Shown: piece after piece, positions 10,077 through 19,813 of the stretch
How the letters are laid out: the number at the start of each line of letters is the position of its first letter
Numbering within the stretch: position 1 is the stretch's first letter
Source: Pseudomonas sp. NBRC 111124
GTDB lineage: Bacteria; Pseudomonadota; Gammaproteobacteria; Pseudomonadales; Pseudomonadaceae
Assembly (NCBI RefSeq): GCF_001320245.1
Contig: NZ_BCBA01000032.1
Location: forward strand, 1-64,000
Reading direction: 5' to 3'
Length of the DNA: 64,000 bases
Notes under the pieces: model-generated
What the model was told of the DNA's origin: nothing
The model's input: the letters and a program-made list of their open reading frames with translations, nothing else
The model's database searches: none
Program-made: the position numbers and the translations under genes

Positions 10077-10107
10077 GCGGGCCTCTTCGCGGGCACGCCC
10101 GCGAAGC
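10077..10107. repeat. Single REP element
   Basis: P. putida-type REP with a 10-bp stem (10085-10094 / 10097-10106) in the 156-bp gap between the LysR gene and the ATPase gene. Sitting inside a presumed operon, it suggests the transporter may have its own promoter. Confidence 0.8.
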
Positions 10108-10120
10108 CAGCAACACAGAT

Positions 10121-10990
10121 CTAAAACTGTGAACCCACCACTTCCTGCGCCACACCAAGGAAGGCCGCCGGCAACCTGGCTTGCCGCCTCTCTTTCAGGC
10201 AATACAGGTATTCATGCATCACCGGCGCGTTCTCCAGCGCCAGCACCTGCAGCTCCGGGTTATGCGGCACCTCGTGCCGGGCAATCACGCTGATGCCGAT
10301 ATTGCGCAGCACCGCCTCGCGGATCGACTCGCGGCTGCCGATCTCCAGCAACGCTCCGGCCTTGACCCCGGCCTCCAGCAGCATCTGCTCGGTCAGCTTG
10401 CGTGTAGTCGAGCCCTTCTCGCGCATCAGCAGGCAATGCCCCGCGACCACATCGATGGATACCGCCTGCCGATGGGCCAGCGGATGATTGCGGTGCACTG
10501 CTACTACCAGCGGATCGGTGCCCAGCACCCGGCGTACCAGCCGCGCATCCTCGACCAGCTGTGACGAGGCGGCGATGTCCACCCGGTAGTCCTCGAGCAT
10601 CTCCAGCACCTGCTGCGAATTGCCGATCTCCACCATCACTTCGACCTGAGGCAGGCGCTCGCGGAAGATCTTCACCAGGTCGAGGATGTAGTAGGGCGCG
10701 GTGGCGGCAATGCGCAAGCTGCCCTGGGCCTGGCCGCTGTTGCGCAACTCGAACTCGATGTCGGCCTCCTGCTGCAACAGCGCCTTCACCATCGGCAACA
10801 AGCGCACGCCCTCCTCGCTCAACACCAGACGCCGACCACCGCGGTAGAACAGCTCCACCGCATAGTGGCTTTCCAGGTTGCGGATCTGCGTGGTCACGGT
10901 CGGCTGGCTGAGCCCGAGCTTCTTCGCCGCCAGGGTGATGCTGCCCAGGCGGGCCACCATGTAGAAGGCTTTGAGCTCGGCACTCAGCAT
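10121..10990 (-). CDS. LysR-family regulator, probably of aminoethylphosphonate uptake
   Basis: 289 residues. The winged helix-turn-helix occupies residues 1-60 (FYMVARLGSITLAAKKLGLS, then QPTVTTQIRNLE), followed by a long linker helix and a two-lobe effector domain. It is upstream of and co-directional with the ABC transporter, separated by a 156-bp gap containing a REP. Regulation of the transporter is inferred from position only. It lies 10 bp after cadA in the same direction, so read-through from the cadA promoter is possible. Confidence 0.8.
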   Translation of the reverse strand: MLSAELKAFYMVARLGSITLAAKKLGLSQPTVTTQIRNLESHYAVELFYRGGRRLVLSEEGVRLLPMVKALLQQEADIEFELRNSGQAQGSLRIAATAPYYILDLVKIFRERLPQVEVMVEIGNSQQVLEMLEDYRVDIAASSQLVEDARLVRRVLGTDPLVVAVHRNHPLAHRQAVSIDVVAGHCLLMREKGSTTRKLTEQMLLEAGVKAGALLEIGSRESIREAVLRNIGISVIARHEVPHNPELQVLALENAPVMHEYLYCLKERRQARLPAAFLGVAQEVVGSQF

Positions 10991-10999
10991 TGCATGACC

Positions 11000-13252
11000 T
11001 CATTTGCGCAGCAGGCGCAGACCGTTGAACACCACCAGCAGGCTCACGCCCATGTCGGCGAACACCGCCATCCACAGGGTGGCCATGCCGGCAAAGGTGA
11101 TCGCCAGGAATATTGCCTTGATGCCCAGCGCCAGAACGATGTTCTGCGTCAGGATCGCCGCACTTTGGCGCGACAGCCTGACGAACGCCGGGATTTTGCG
11201 CAAGTCGTCATCCATCAGCGCCACGTCGGCAGTCTCGATCGCCGTGTCGGTGCCGGCCGCCGCCATGGCGAAGCCGATTTCGGCGCGGGCCAAGGCTGGT
11301 GCGTCATTGATGCCATCACCGACCATACCCACCCGGTGCCCTTCGGCGTACAGCTGCTCGATGCTCTGCAGCTTGTCGGCCGGCAGCAGGTTGCCCTCAG
11401 CGCGATCAATACCCACCTGGGCGGCGATGGCTTGGGCAGTGTGCGGATTGTCGCCGGTCAGCATGACGGTCTTGATACCCAGCGCATGCAGTTCGGCGAT
11501 GGCCTGGCGGCTGCTGTCCTTGACCGTGTCGGCCACGGCGAACAGTGCCAACGGCCCGGAACGGTCGAGCAGCAAGACCACGGTCTTGCCCTGGCGCTCC
11601 AGCGTATCCAGTTGGGCTTCCAGCGCCGGCGAGCACAGGCCCAGCTCCTCGACCAGCCGGTGATTGCCCAGGTGGTAGGTTTCCCCGTCGATATCGCCGC
11701 GCACGCCGCGGCCGGCCAGGGCGGCAAATTCGCTGACCTCGCTCAGCGGTAGGTTATGCGCCTTGGCGAACTGGGCGATGGCACCCGACACCGGGTGATC
11801 GGAACGGTCGGCCAGGCTTGCCGCCAACGCCTGGGCGCGGCCCTCGAACAGGGGTTCAAGCACCTTGGCATCGGTTTGCACCGGTTTGCCGTGGGTGATG
11901 GTGCCGGTCTTGTCGAGTGCCAGGAAGTCCAGCTTGCGCCCACCTTCCAGGTAGATCCCGCCCTTGATCAGGATGCCTTTGCGCGCCGCAGCGGCCAAGC
12001 CACTGACGATGGTCACCGGGGTAGAAATGACCAGGGCACAGGGGCAAGCCACCACCAGCAGTACAAGCGCGCGGTACACCCAGTCGAACCAGCCACCGGC
12101 CATGAACAGCGGCGGAATCACCGCCACCGCCAGGGCCACGGCGAACACCGCCGGAGTGTAGATGCGCGAGAACTGGTCGACGAAGCGCTGGGTAGGCGCA
12201 CGCGCACCCTGTGCCTCTTCGACGGCCTTGATGATGCGCGCCAAAGTCGACTGCCCGGCAACCGCCGTCACGCGGTACTCCAAGGCACCGGCCTGGTTGA
12301 TGGTGCCGGCGAACAGCTTGTCCCCCGCAGCCTTTTCCACAGGCAGGCTTTCACCGGTAATCGGCGCCTGATCAACGCTGGATTGCCCGCTGACGACCTG
12401 GCCATCCAGGCCGATGCGTTCGCCCGGGCGCACCCGGACCAAGGCACCGATTGACACCTCACGCACCTCCAACTCATGCCACTGGCCATCGGCCTGCTGC
12501 ACCGTGGCCATGTCCGGCGCCAGCTGCATGAGCCCGCCGATGGCATTGCGCGCACGGTCCAGCGAGCGCGCCTCGATCAGCTCGGCGACGCTGAACAGCA
12601 CCATGACCATGGCCGCTTCCGGCCACTGACCAATCAGCACGGCGCCGGTCACGGCAATGCTCATCAGCGCATTGATGTTGAGGTTGCGGTTCTTCAGTGC
12701 GATCCAGCCCTTCTTGTAGGTGCCAAGGCCGCAGCCGAGGATCGCAGCCAGCGCGAGCACAGCAACTAGCCATTGCGGTGCGAGGTTGGCGAAATGCACG
12801 ATTTCGGCGGCGATCGCGGCAGTACCCGACAGGGCCAGCGGCCACCACTGGGTCTTGTGCGGCTGAGCGGCGGCGGCGCTGCCGTCGCCTTCAGCGGTCA
12901 GCGGCTCAGCCTTCATGCCCAGGCTGTCGATGACGCGCTCGATTTCGCCCGTGCCGTTCAGGGTATGGCGCACACCAAGCACGCGGTTGATCAGGTTGAA
13001 TTCCAGCTGCTCGATGCCAGCCAGCTTGCCCAGCTTGTCCTGGATCAGGGTCTGCTCGGTAGGGCAGTCCATGGCGTCGATGCGAAAGCGGCTGAGCTGC
13101 GCGTGGCTGCTGGCCTTCTCGCTCAGTTGCACCAAAGCGGGCGCGGCGCTGGAGCCACAGCAGCTGCGGTCGTGAGCGGCATGGCCATGGCCTTCATCGC
13201 CATGGGCATGATCGTGTGAATGCTTGTGTTCGTGGCTGACAGGCTGGTTCAT
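11000..13252 (-). CDS. cadA: Cd2+/Zn2+/Pb2+-exporting P1B-type ATPase
   Basis: 750 residues. A His-rich N-terminal tail (residues 8-27) is followed by an HMA domain with the metal site MDCPTE (61-66), the CPC transmembrane motif near residue 403, the phosphorylation motif DKTGT near 446, and the MVGDGINDAPAL hinge. MDCPTE with CPC places it in the Zn/Cd/Pb group (P1B-2), not copper. I chose the start MNQPVSHEHK rather than an upstream ATG. The operator for the divergent cadR lies about 40 bp upstream. Confidence 0.93.
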   Translation of the reverse strand: MNQPVSHEHKHSHDHAHGDEGHGHAAHDRSCCGSSAAPALVQLSEKASSHAQLSRFRIDAMDCPTEQTLIQDKLGKLAGIEQLEFNLINRVLGVRHTLNGTGEIERVIDSLGMKAEPLTAEGDGSAAAAQPHKTQWWPLALSGTAAIAAEIVHFANLAPQWLVAVLALAAILGCGLGTYKKGWIALKNRNLNINALMSIAVTGAVLIGQWPEAAMVMVLFSVAELIEARSLDRARNAIGGLMQLAPDMATVQQADGQWHELEVREVSIGALVRVRPGERIGLDGQVVSGQSSVDQAPITGESLPVEKAAGDKLFAGTINQAGALEYRVTAVAGQSTLARIIKAVEEAQGARAPTQRFVDQFSRIYTPAVFAVALAVAVIPPLFMAGGWFDWVYRALVLLVVACPCALVISTPVTIVSGLAAAARKGILIKGGIYLEGGRKLDFLALDKTGTITHGKPVQTDAKVLEPLFEGRAQALAASLADRSDHPVSGAIAQFAKAHNLPLSEVSEFAALAGRGVRGDIDGETYHLGNHRLVEELGLCSPALEAQLDTLERQGKTVVLLLDRSGPLALFAVADTVKDSSRQAIAELHALGIKTVMLTGDNPHTAQAIAAQVGIDRAEGNLLPADKLQSIEQLYAEGHRVGMVGDGINDAPALARAEIGFAMAAAGTDTAIETADVALMDDDLRKIPAFVRLSRQSAAILTQNIVLALGIKAIFLAITFAGMATLWMAVFADMGVSLLVVFNGLRLLRK

Positions 13253-13289
13253 GGGGTCATCCTTAAATTGAGCCTGTTGCCAAGTGAAC

Positions 13290-13313
13290 ACCCTGTAGCC
13301 ACTATAGGGTCAA
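13290..13313 (-). promoter_or_regulatory. CadR operator and -35 of the cadA promoter
   Basis: A 21-bp dyad (13290-13310; 7-base arms ACCCTRT/AYAGGGT around 7 bases) overlaps a TTGACC -35 box read on the minus strand (13308-13313). The long spacer before a weak -10 near 13283-13288 is the MerR-type arrangement in which bound metal-CadR untwists the promoter. Confidence 0.8.
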
Positions 13314-13334
13314 GCCACTTGCTGGAGATTTGTC

Positions 13335-13778
13335 ATGAAGATCGGAGAACTGGCCAAAGCCACCGATTGCGCCGTGGAAACCATCCGGTACTACGAGCGT
13401 GAACACCTGCTGCCGGAGCCGGCGCGCACCGAAGGCAATTACCGGCAGTACACCCAGGCCCACGTCGAGCGGCTGACCTTCATCCGCAACTGCCGAACGC
13501 TGGACATGACCCTGGACGAGATCCGCAGCCTGTTACGCCTGCGCGACAGCCCCGACGACTCGTGCGGCAGCGTCAATGCGCTGATCGATGAGCATATCGA
13601 GCATGTGCAGGCACGGATCGATGGGTTGGTGGCGTTGCAGGAACAGCTGGTGGAACTGCGGCGGCGCTGCAATGCGCAGGGGGCGGAATGCGCGATCTTG
13701 CAGCAACTGGAGACGAACGGGGCGGTATCGGTACCGGACACCGAGCATTCGCATGTGGGCCGAAGTCACGGGCACTAA
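13335..13778 (+). CDS. cadR: MerR-family Cd/Zn-responsive activator CadR
   Basis: 147 residues. N-terminal MerR helix-turn-helix (MKIGELAKATDCAVETIRYYE), then a dimerisation helix. Metal-binding Cys77, Cys112 and Cys119 are all present at the positions known for P. putida CadR, and the C-terminus is His-rich (HSHVGRSHGH), the second metal site. Divergent from cadA; it binds the dyad at 13290-13310 and controls cadA and probably itself. Confidence 0.94.
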   Translation: MKIGELAKATDCAVETIRYYEREHLLPEPARTEGNYRQYTQAHVERLTFIRNCRTLDMTLDEIRSLLRLRDSPDDSCGSVNALIDEHIEHVQARIDGLVALQEQLVELRRRCNAQGAECAILQQLETNGAVSVPDTEHSHVGRSHGH

Positions 13779-13787
13779 CTGGAAAAC

Positions 13788-13872
13788 ATTCGCGGGCACG
13801 CCCGCTCCCACTGGGATCGCACAAGCCTTCAGGCCTGTGGGAACTCCTGTGGGAGCGGGCGTGCCCGCGAAT
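13788..13872. repeat. Inverted REP pair
   Basis: Two 24-bp REP arms (13788-13811 and 13849-13872) in perfect inverted orientation around a 37-base spacer, between the convergent cadR and thyA. It probably also serves as a transcription end for one or both. Confidence 0.88.
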
Positions 13873-13898
13873 AGGCCAGCTCAGGCAACCAAGACCTC

Positions 13899-14870
13899 TC
13901 AGACCGCCATCGGCGCCGTCATCGGCGCATGGTGCTCATAGCCTTCCAGGCTGAAATCGCTCGGCTCGATCTTCTCCAGCCACTCCGGCTCGTACTTGCC
14001 GGTCTTGGCAAATTCCGGCACGCGGTCACTGATCACCAGCTTCGGCGCTTCCAGCGGCTCGCGCTTGAGCTGCTCGTTGAGCATGTCCAGGTGATTCTCA
14101 TACACATGGGCATCGCCAATGAAGTAGGTGAACCAGCGCGGGGTGTAGCCGGTCAGGCGGCCGAACAGCGACAGCAGCGCCGCGCCTTCGGTGAGGTTGA
14201 ACGGCGTGCCCAGGCCCAAGTCGTTGGAGCGGATGTAGAGGGTCAGGGAAATTTCCTTGGTCTCGACATTCGGGTGGAACTGGTACAGCAGGTGGCACGG
14301 CGGCAGGGCCATTTCGTCAAGCTGGGCACAGTTCCAGCCATGGAACAGGATGCGCCGGCTGCCCGGGTCATTGGCGATGGTGTCCAGGCACTGGCGCACC
14401 TGGTCGATGGCCTTGTACAGGATGACGAACGCGACGCCGTCCTCCTCGTCCTGGGCAATGCGGCGGAAGCCAGCCTGCTCAGCCATTTCGATGGCCGCCG
14501 GGTTGCTCAGCGGGATGCGCTTATAGCCCGGCCACTGGCGCCATTGCACGCCGTAGATCTCGCCGAGGTCGTCATGGCCCTGGCGGAACGGGTTGGCCAG
14601 CCACTGGGCGTTCTCGTTGGCGTTCTGGTCCCAAACCTTGCAGCCCAGCTCGCGGAACTCACCGGCGTTCTTCACGCCACGCAGGAAGCCGACCATCTCA
14701 CCGATGGCCGACTTGAACGCCAGCTTGCGCGTGGTGATGGCCGGGAAGCCCTTCTGCAGGTCGAAACGCAGCATGGCGCCCGGCAGGCTGATGGTGCGGA
14801 TGCCGGTGCGGTTGCCCTGCAGCGTGCCGTTCTCGATGACGTCGCGGACCAGGTCCAGATACTGTTTCAT
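13899..14870 (-). CDS. thyA: Thymidylate synthase (long form)
   Basis: Methylates dUMP to dTMP with methylenetetrahydrofolate. Catalytic cysteine at 192 in [25 protein letters not shown] and the [10 protein letters not shown] phosphate-binding segment are present. 323 residues against about 264 in E. coli; roughly 35 extra residues sit at about 113-155, between YGVQWRQW and the DPGSRR segment. It follows lgt on the same strand but is separated from it by an intrinsic terminator. Confidence 0.94.
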   Translation of the reverse strand: MKQYLDLVRDVIENGTLQGNRTGIRTISLPGAMLRFDLQKGFPAITTRKLAFKSAIGEMVGFLRGVKNAGEFRELGCKVWDQNANENAQWLANPFRQGHDDLGEIYGVQWRQWPGYKRIPLSNPAAIEMAEQAGFRRIAQDEEDGVAFVILYKAIDQVRQCLDTIANDPGSRRILFHGWNCAQLDEMALPPCHLLYQFHPNVETKEISLTLYIRSNDLGLGTPFNLTEGAALLSLFGRLTGYTPRWFTYFIGDAHVYENHLDMLNEQLKREPLEAPKLVISDRVPEFAKTGKYEPEWLEKIEPSDFSLEGYEHHAPMTAPMAV

Positions 14871-14884
14871 GGCTTACCTGTAAC

Positions 14885-14912
14885 AAAAACGGCAGGGGGA
14901 TCACCCCTGCCG
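14885..14912 (-). terminator. Intrinsic terminator after lgt
   Basis: Read on the minus strand, a 9-bp GC-rich stem (arms 14904-14912 and 14890-14898) is followed by five T (14885-14889). It stops lgt transcription just before thyA, so thyA needs its own promoter or read-through. Confidence 0.85.
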
Positions 14913-14921
14913 TGGGAATAA

Positions 14922-15728
14922 TCAGGCGGGTTTCGCCGTGGGTTTGCGATTATAAGCCCACCAGATCAGGCCAAGGCCAGCCAGGATCATCGGCACACAG
15001 AGAATCTGACCCATGGTCAGCCAGCCCCAGGCGATGTAACCGAGCTGCGCGTCCGGCACACGGACGAATTCCACGATGAAGCGGAAGATGCCGTAGAACA
15101 GCGCAAACATGCCGGAAACCGCCATGGTTGGCCGCGGCTTGCGTGAGTACAACCAGAGGATAACGAACAGCGCCACGCCTTCCAGGGCGAACTGGTACAG
15201 CTGCGACGGGTGGCGCGGCAGCTGGGCCGGGTCGCTGAAAGGCGGGAAGATCATCGCCCATGGCACGTCGGTGGGCTTGCCCCACAGCTCGGCGTTGATG
15301 AAGTTGCCGATACGCCCGGCGCCCAGGCCGATCGGCACCAGCGGCGCGACGAAGTCCATCAGTTCGAAGAACGACTTGTTGTTGCGCTTGCCGAACCACA
15401 GCGCGGCCAGCATCACGCCAATGAAGCCGCCGTGGAACGACATGCCGCCCTTCCACACTTCGAAGATCAGTGTCGGGTTGGCCAGGTAGGCGTGCAGGTC
15501 ATAGAACAGTACGTAACCCAGGCGCCCACCGACAATAACCCCCATCGACAGCCAGAACACCAGGTCGGAAAGCTTTTCGCGGGTCCAGGTCGGGTCGAAG
15601 CGGTTAAGCCGGCGCGAAGCCAGCAGCCAGGCGCCGCCAATGCCAACCAGGTACATCAGGCCGTACCAGTGGATTTTCAGTGGCCCGAGGGCTACGGCCA
15701 CGGGGTCTATCTGCGGGTAAGGCAGCAT
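14922..15728 (-). CDS. lgt: Prolipoprotein diacylglyceryl transferase
   Basis: Inner-membrane enzyme that attaches diacylglycerol to the lipobox cysteine of prelipoproteins, the first step of lipoprotein maturation. 268 residues with about seven membrane segments. It has the [10 protein letters not shown] start, the conserved [10 protein letters not shown], the HGGFIG motif, and the Lgt signature [13 protein letters not shown]. It serves the lipoproteins encoded in this window (TriA, TriB, the amino-acid SBP). Start well supported. Confidence 0.95.
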   Translation of the reverse strand: MLPYPQIDPVAVALGPLKIHWYGLMYLVGIGGAWLLASRRLNRFDPTWTREKLSDLVFWLSMGVIVGGRLGYVLFYDLHAYLANPTLIFEVWKGGMSFHGGFIGVMLAALWFGKRNNKSFFELMDFVAPLVPIGLGAGRIGNFINAELWGKPTDVPWAMIFPPFSDPAQLPRHPSQLYQFALEGVALFVILWLYSRKPRPTMAVSGMFALFYGIFRFIVEFVRVPDAQLGYIAWGWLTMGQILCVPMILAGLGLIWWAYNRKPTAKPA

Positions 15729-15744
15729 GGAACTTCCTCTTGGT

Positions 15745-16527
15745 TCAAATCAGAAAGCTGAGGCCGACGCAGAACAGCAAGGCTGCGAACAGGCGTTTCA
15801 ACAGGCGTGGCGACAGCTTGTGCGCCAGGCGCGCGCCGAAGCGTGCGAAAAACATGCTGGTCACGGCAATGCCGACCAGCGCCGGCAGGTAGACGAAACC
15901 AAAGCTGTGGGGCGGCAGGTGTTGCTCGTGCCAGCCCAGCAGCATGAAGCTCAGGGCGCTGGCCAGGGCAATCGGCAGGCCGCAGGCCGATGAGGTCGCC
16001 ACGGCTTTCTGCATCGGCAGCCCGCGCCAGGTCAGGAATGGCACGGTCAGCGAGCCGCCGCCAATGCCGAAGATGGCCGAAGCCCAGCCGATCACCCCGC
16101 CGGCGCCGATCAAAGCAGGCTTGCCAGGGATGTCACGGCTGGCCTTGGGCTTGAGGTCCAGGGCCATCTGTGCAGCGATGATCAGGGCGAACACGCCGAT
16201 GATCTTCTGCAGCTGAGGGCCCTGGATCAACGAAGCGGTCTTGGCGCCGATACCGGCGCCGATGAGGATACCGAGGGTCATCCAGGCGAAGATCGGCCAT
16301 TGCACCGCGCCCTTGCGGTGGTGCTCAAGTACGGCATTGATCGAGGTGAAGACGATGGTCGCCAGCGAAGTACCGACGGCCAGGTGAGTGAGTACCGACG
16401 CGTCGAAGCCTTGCAGGGTGAAGCTAAACACCAGCACCGGCACGATGATGATACCGCCGCCCACGCCGAACAGCCCGGCCAGCACGCCGGCGCAGGCGCC
16501 CAACAGCAGATAGAGCACGAATTCCAT
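15745..16527 (-). CDS. TauE/SafE (DUF81) family membrane transporter
   Basis: 260 residues with about eight hydrophobic segments. Two family motifs are visible: [16 protein letters not shown] near the N-terminus and [17 protein letters not shown] in the second half, an internal duplication. Family members export sulfite, sulfoacetate or related organic anions; the substrate here cannot be read from sequence. Start MEFVLYLL is preferred to an upstream ATG 16 codons earlier. It lies 16 bp before lgt on the same strand and may be co-transcribed with it. Confidence 0.8.
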   Translation of the reverse strand: MEFVLYLLLGACAGVLAGLFGVGGGIIIVPVLVFSFTLQGFDASVLTHLAVGTSLATIVFTSINAVLEHHRKGAVQWPIFAWMTLGILIGAGIGAKTASLIQGPQLQKIIGVFALIIAAQMALDLKPKASRDIPGKPALIGAGGVIGWASAIFGIGGGSLTVPFLTWRGLPMQKAVATSSACGLPIALASALSFMLLGWHEQHLPPHSFGFVYLPALVGIAVTSMFFARFGARLAHKLSPRLLKRLFAALLFCVGLSFLI

Positions 16528-16656
16528 TCGTCTTCCCCAAGAAAACAATCCGGCATGGTAACGGAAGCCGGGCACGTGGCTCTAGTGAACTCTGTGACAG
16601 GATGGATCGACACCCGCGCAGTGGGTACAGTGGGCAAAAACACAGAGGCCCAACCT

Positions 16657-17403
16657 ATGTGCCTGATCGTATTCGCCTGGCGGCCAGGGCATGCCCTGCC
16701 GCTGATCGTCGCGGCCAACCGTGACGAGTTCTACGCCCGGCCGACCCAGGCCCTGGCGGCCTGGGAAGATACACCCGCGGTGCATGCCGGGCGCGACCTC
16801 GAAGCTGGCGGAACCTGGCTGGGCGTCGGCCCCCAGGGGCGCTTTGCGGCGCTGACCAATATTCGTGACCCAGGGCAGGCGCTGGGGCCGCGCTCGCGAG
16901 GCGAGCTGGTGGCGGCGTATCTGCAGGGTGAACTGGGGGTGGAAACCTACCTCGACCAGGTCGCCAGCCGCAGCGGGCAATACTCAGGGTTCAACCTGCT
17001 GGTGGGTGACGCTCATCAGTTGGGCTACCTGCATGCCCGGGACGTGGCGCCGCGCTTGCTCGAAGCCGGGGTGTACGGGCTTTCCAATGCCGGGCTGGAT
17101 ACGCCGTGGCCGAAGCTGGTGAAGGCGCGCACTGGGCTGGAAGCGCTGCTTGAGACAGCAGATCCGCAGCGGTTGCTGGCGTTGCTGGCGGATAACGAGC
17201 CGGCAGGCGACAGTGAACTACCAGAGACTGGCGTGGGGATGGCGACCGAGAGGTTGCTGTCGAGTGTGTTTATTGCCAGCCAGAACTATGGCACCCGGGC
17301 GAGCACCGTGCTGATTGTCGATGATCAAGGCAGAAGGCGGCTGGTTGAACGCAGTTTTGGGCCCTTCGGCGGGCATCTAGGGGAAGTCAGCTTGGAGGTT
17401 TGA
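16657..17403 (+). CDS. NRDE (TANGO2-like) family protein
   Basis: 248 residues beginning MCLIVFAWRPGH with the family motif AANRDEFYARPT at about 19-30; Cys2 would become N-terminal after methionine removal, as in Ntn hydrolases. The GGTWLGV and SRGELV segments are also typical. Human TANGO2 relatives are linked to haem or lipid handling, but the bacterial role is unknown. Starting at 16657 removes about 119 codons of upstream open frame lacking family similarity. Confidence 0.85.
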   Translation: MCLIVFAWRPGHALPLIVAANRDEFYARPTQALAAWEDTPAVHAGRDLEAGGTWLGVGPQGRFAALTNIRDPGQALGPRSRGELVAAYLQGELGVETYLDQVASRSGQYSGFNLLVGDAHQLGYLHARDVAPRLLEAGVYGLSNAGLDTPWPKLVKARTGLEALLETADPQRLLALLADNEPAGDSELPETGVGMATERLLSSVFIASQNYGTRASTVLIVDDQGRRRLVERSFGPFGGHLGEVSLEV

Positions 17404-17422
17404 TGCTGTCTGCACCGGCCCA

Positions 17423-17487
17423 TTCGCGGGGCAAGCCCGCTCCTACAAGGAGCGCGCACACCTGTAGGAGCGGGCTTGCCCCGCGAA
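17423..17487. repeat. Inverted REP pair
   Basis: 25-bp perfect arms (17423-17447 and 17463-17487) with a 15-base spacer between the convergent NRDE gene and ptsP. Confidence 0.9.
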
Positions 17488-17511
17488 GAGGCCGGCATGA
17501 CCTATGCAACT

Positions 17512-19791
17512 TCAGAGGGGTTTGTTGGCCCCTGGCCCGATCATGCGCGCCAGCCCAAGGTTCTTCAGGGCCAACTGCAGCGAGCTGTGGATAACTTGCG
17601 GGTTATCATGGCTAAGGGCGTCGACCAGCAGTTCCTTGGCCTTGCTCATGTTCACCTGGCGCAGCATCCACTTCACCTTCGGCAGGTTGGTGGCGTTCAT
17701 CGACAGGCTATCGAAGCCCATGGCCATCAACAGGATCGCTGCAGCCGGATCACCGGCCATCTCGCCGCAGATGCTCACCGGTTTGCCTTCGCCGTGGGCA
17801 TCACGCACCACGGTATTGAGCGCCTGCAGCACCGCCGGGTGCAGATAGTCGTAAAGGTCGGCGACCCGCGGGTTGTTGCGGTCCACCGCCAGCAGGTACT
17901 GGGTCAGGTCGTTGGAACCGACCGAGAGGAAGTCCACCTGCCGCGCCAGCTCCTTGGTCTGGTACACCGCCGCCGGGATTTCCACCATCACGCCCACCGG
18001 CGGCATCGGCACGTCGGTGCCTTCATCGCGCACCTCGCCCCAGGCACGGTGGATCAGGTGGAGCGCTTCTTCCAGTTCGTGAATGCCGGAAATCATCGGC
18101 AGCAGGATGCGCAGGTTGTTCAGGCCTTCGCTGGCCTTGAGCATGGCGCGGGTCTGTACCAGGAAGATTTCCGGGTGATCGAGGGTAACGCGGATGCCGC
18201 GCCAGCCGAGGAACGGGTTTTCTTCCTTGATCGGGAAATACGACAACGCCTTGTCACCCCCGATGTCGAGGGTGCGCATGGTCACCGGCAACGGATGGAA
18301 CGATGCCAACTGCTCACGGTAGATCGCCAGCTGCTCTTTCTCGCTGGGGAAGCGCTGCTGAATCATGAACGGTACTTCGGTGCGGTACAGGCCAACCCCT
18401 TCGGCACCGCGCTGCTGTGCACGGGCCACATCGGCGAGCAGGCCGGTATTGACCCACAGCGGCATGCGATGACCGTCGGGGGTGACGCACGGCAGTTCGC
18501 GCAGGGCGTCGAGGCCCTGGGCCAGCTGGCGTTCTTCCTCCACCACTTCGCTGTACTGCTTGCGCAGCACCTCGCTGGGGTTGGTGAACACCTCACCCTT
18601 GTAGCCGTCGACGATCAGCTCGATGCCGTCGACCTTGGAATACGGCAGGTCGACCAGGCCCATCACCGTCGGGATGCCCATGGCGCGCGCCAGGATGGCG
18701 ACGTGGGAGTTGCCCGAGCCCAATACCGAGACCAGGCCCACCAGCTTGCCTTCCGGCACTTCGCCGAGCATCGCCGGGGTCAGTTCTTCACTGACCAGAA
18801 TGGTGTTGTCGGCATACACCAGCGACTGCGAGCGGGCTTCCTGCAGGTAGGCCAGCAGGCGCCGGCCAAGGTCCTTCACATCCGAGGCGCGCTCGCGCAG
18901 GTAGTCGTCATCCATCAGTTCGAAGCGGTTGACGTGCTCGCCCACCACTTGGCGCAGGGCACCCTGGGCCCACTGGCCGGTCTTGATGACTTCGACCACC
19001 TCGCCACCGAGGGCGGCGTCTTCGAGCATCATCAAGTACACATCGAACAGTGCGCGCTCTTCCGGGCGCAGCTGGGTCGCCAGCTTGGCCGACAGCTTGC
19101 GCATGTCGGCGCGCACGCCTTCGAGCGCGTTGTTGAACAGTTTCAGTTCGGCGTCGATGTCGTCGACGGCCTTGTCCGGCACCACTTCGAGGTCGGCCGG
19201 CGGCAGCATGACCACGGCACGCCCGACAGCGGCGCCCGGCGAGCCTGGCACACCGACGAAACGCGCTTCCTGAATGCCTTTGCCCTGGCGCCCCAGGCCA
19301 CGGATCGAGCCGGTGGCTTCCGCATGGGCGATAACCCCGGCGAGCTGGGCGCTCATGGTGACGAGGAAGGCTTCTTCGCCTTCATCGAACTGGCGGCGCT
19401 CCTTCTGCTGGATGACCAGCACACCAACCACACGGCGGTGGTGGATGATCGGCGCGCCGAGGAAGGAGGCGAATTTTTCTTCGCCGGTTTCGGCGAAGTA
19501 GCGATAACGCGGGTGATCGGCGGCGTTCTCCAGGTTCAGCGGCTCTTCCCGGGTACCGACCAGGCCGACCAGGCCTTCGTTGGGAGCCATGCTGACTTTG
19601 CCGATGGAGCGCTTGTTCAGGCCTTCGGTAGCCATCAGCACGAAGCGGTTGGTTTCCGGGTCGAGCAGGTACACCGAGCAGACCTGGCTGCCCATGGCCT
19701 CCTTGACGCGCAAGACAATGATCCCCAACGCCGTCTTGAGATCTTTGGCGGAGTTCACTTCCTGGACGATCTTGCGCAGCGTATTGAGCAT
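17512..19791 (-). CDS. ptsP: PEP-protein phosphotransferase, nitrogen PTS enzyme I
   Basis: 759 residues: an N-terminal GAF domain (about 15-160), then the enzyme I core. The phospho-histidine is His363 in GSGNSHVAILARAMG. The PEP-binding domain follows, with RTLDIGGDKALSYF and the C-terminal SICGEMAGDP active-site cysteine loop. It passes phosphate to NPr (PtsO) and then PtsN, linking nitrogen and potassium status to regulation. It follows rppH by 22 bp, so the two are probably one transcript, as in other gamma-proteobacteria. Confidence 0.95.
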   Translation of the reverse strand: MLNTLRKIVQEVNSAKDLKTALGIIVLRVKEAMGSQVCSVYLLDPETNRFVLMATEGLNKRSIGKVSMAPNEGLVGLVGTREEPLNLENAADHPRYRYFAETGEEKFASFLGAPIIHHRRVVGVLVIQQKERRQFDEGEEAFLVTMSAQLAGVIAHAEATGSIRGLGRQGKGIQEARFVGVPGSPGAAVGRAVVMLPPADLEVVPDKAVDDIDAELKLFNNALEGVRADMRKLSAKLATQLRPEERALFDVYLMMLEDAALGGEVVEVIKTGQWAQGALRQVVGEHVNRFELMDDDYLRERASDVKDLGRRLLAYLQEARSQSLVYADNTILVSEELTPAMLGEVPEGKLVGLVSVLGSGNSHVAILARAMGIPTVMGLVDLPYSKVDGIELIVDGYKGEVFTNPSEVLRKQYSEVVEEERQLAQGLDALRELPCVTPDGHRMPLWVNTGLLADVARAQQRGAEGVGLYRTEVPFMIQQRFPSEKEQLAIYREQLASFHPLPVTMRTLDIGGDKALSYFPIKEENPFLGWRGIRVTLDHPEIFLVQTRAMLKASEGLNNLRILLPMISGIHELEEALHLIHRAWGEVRDEGTDVPMPPVGVMVEIPAAVYQTKELARQVDFLSVGSNDLTQYLLAVDRNNPRVADLYDYLHPAVLQALNTVVRDAHGEGKPVSICGEMAGDPAAAILLMAMGFDSLSMNATNLPKVKWMLRQVNMSKAKELLVDALSHDNPQVIHSSLQLALKNLGLARMIGPGANKPL

Positions 19792-19813
19792 GGCTCGGGG
19801 TCGAACTCCGTCG

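Noticed and set aside
13788..13872. CRISPR-like repeats
   Set aside because: Only two copies in inverted orientation, no array with regular spacers and no cas genes; these are REP pairs.
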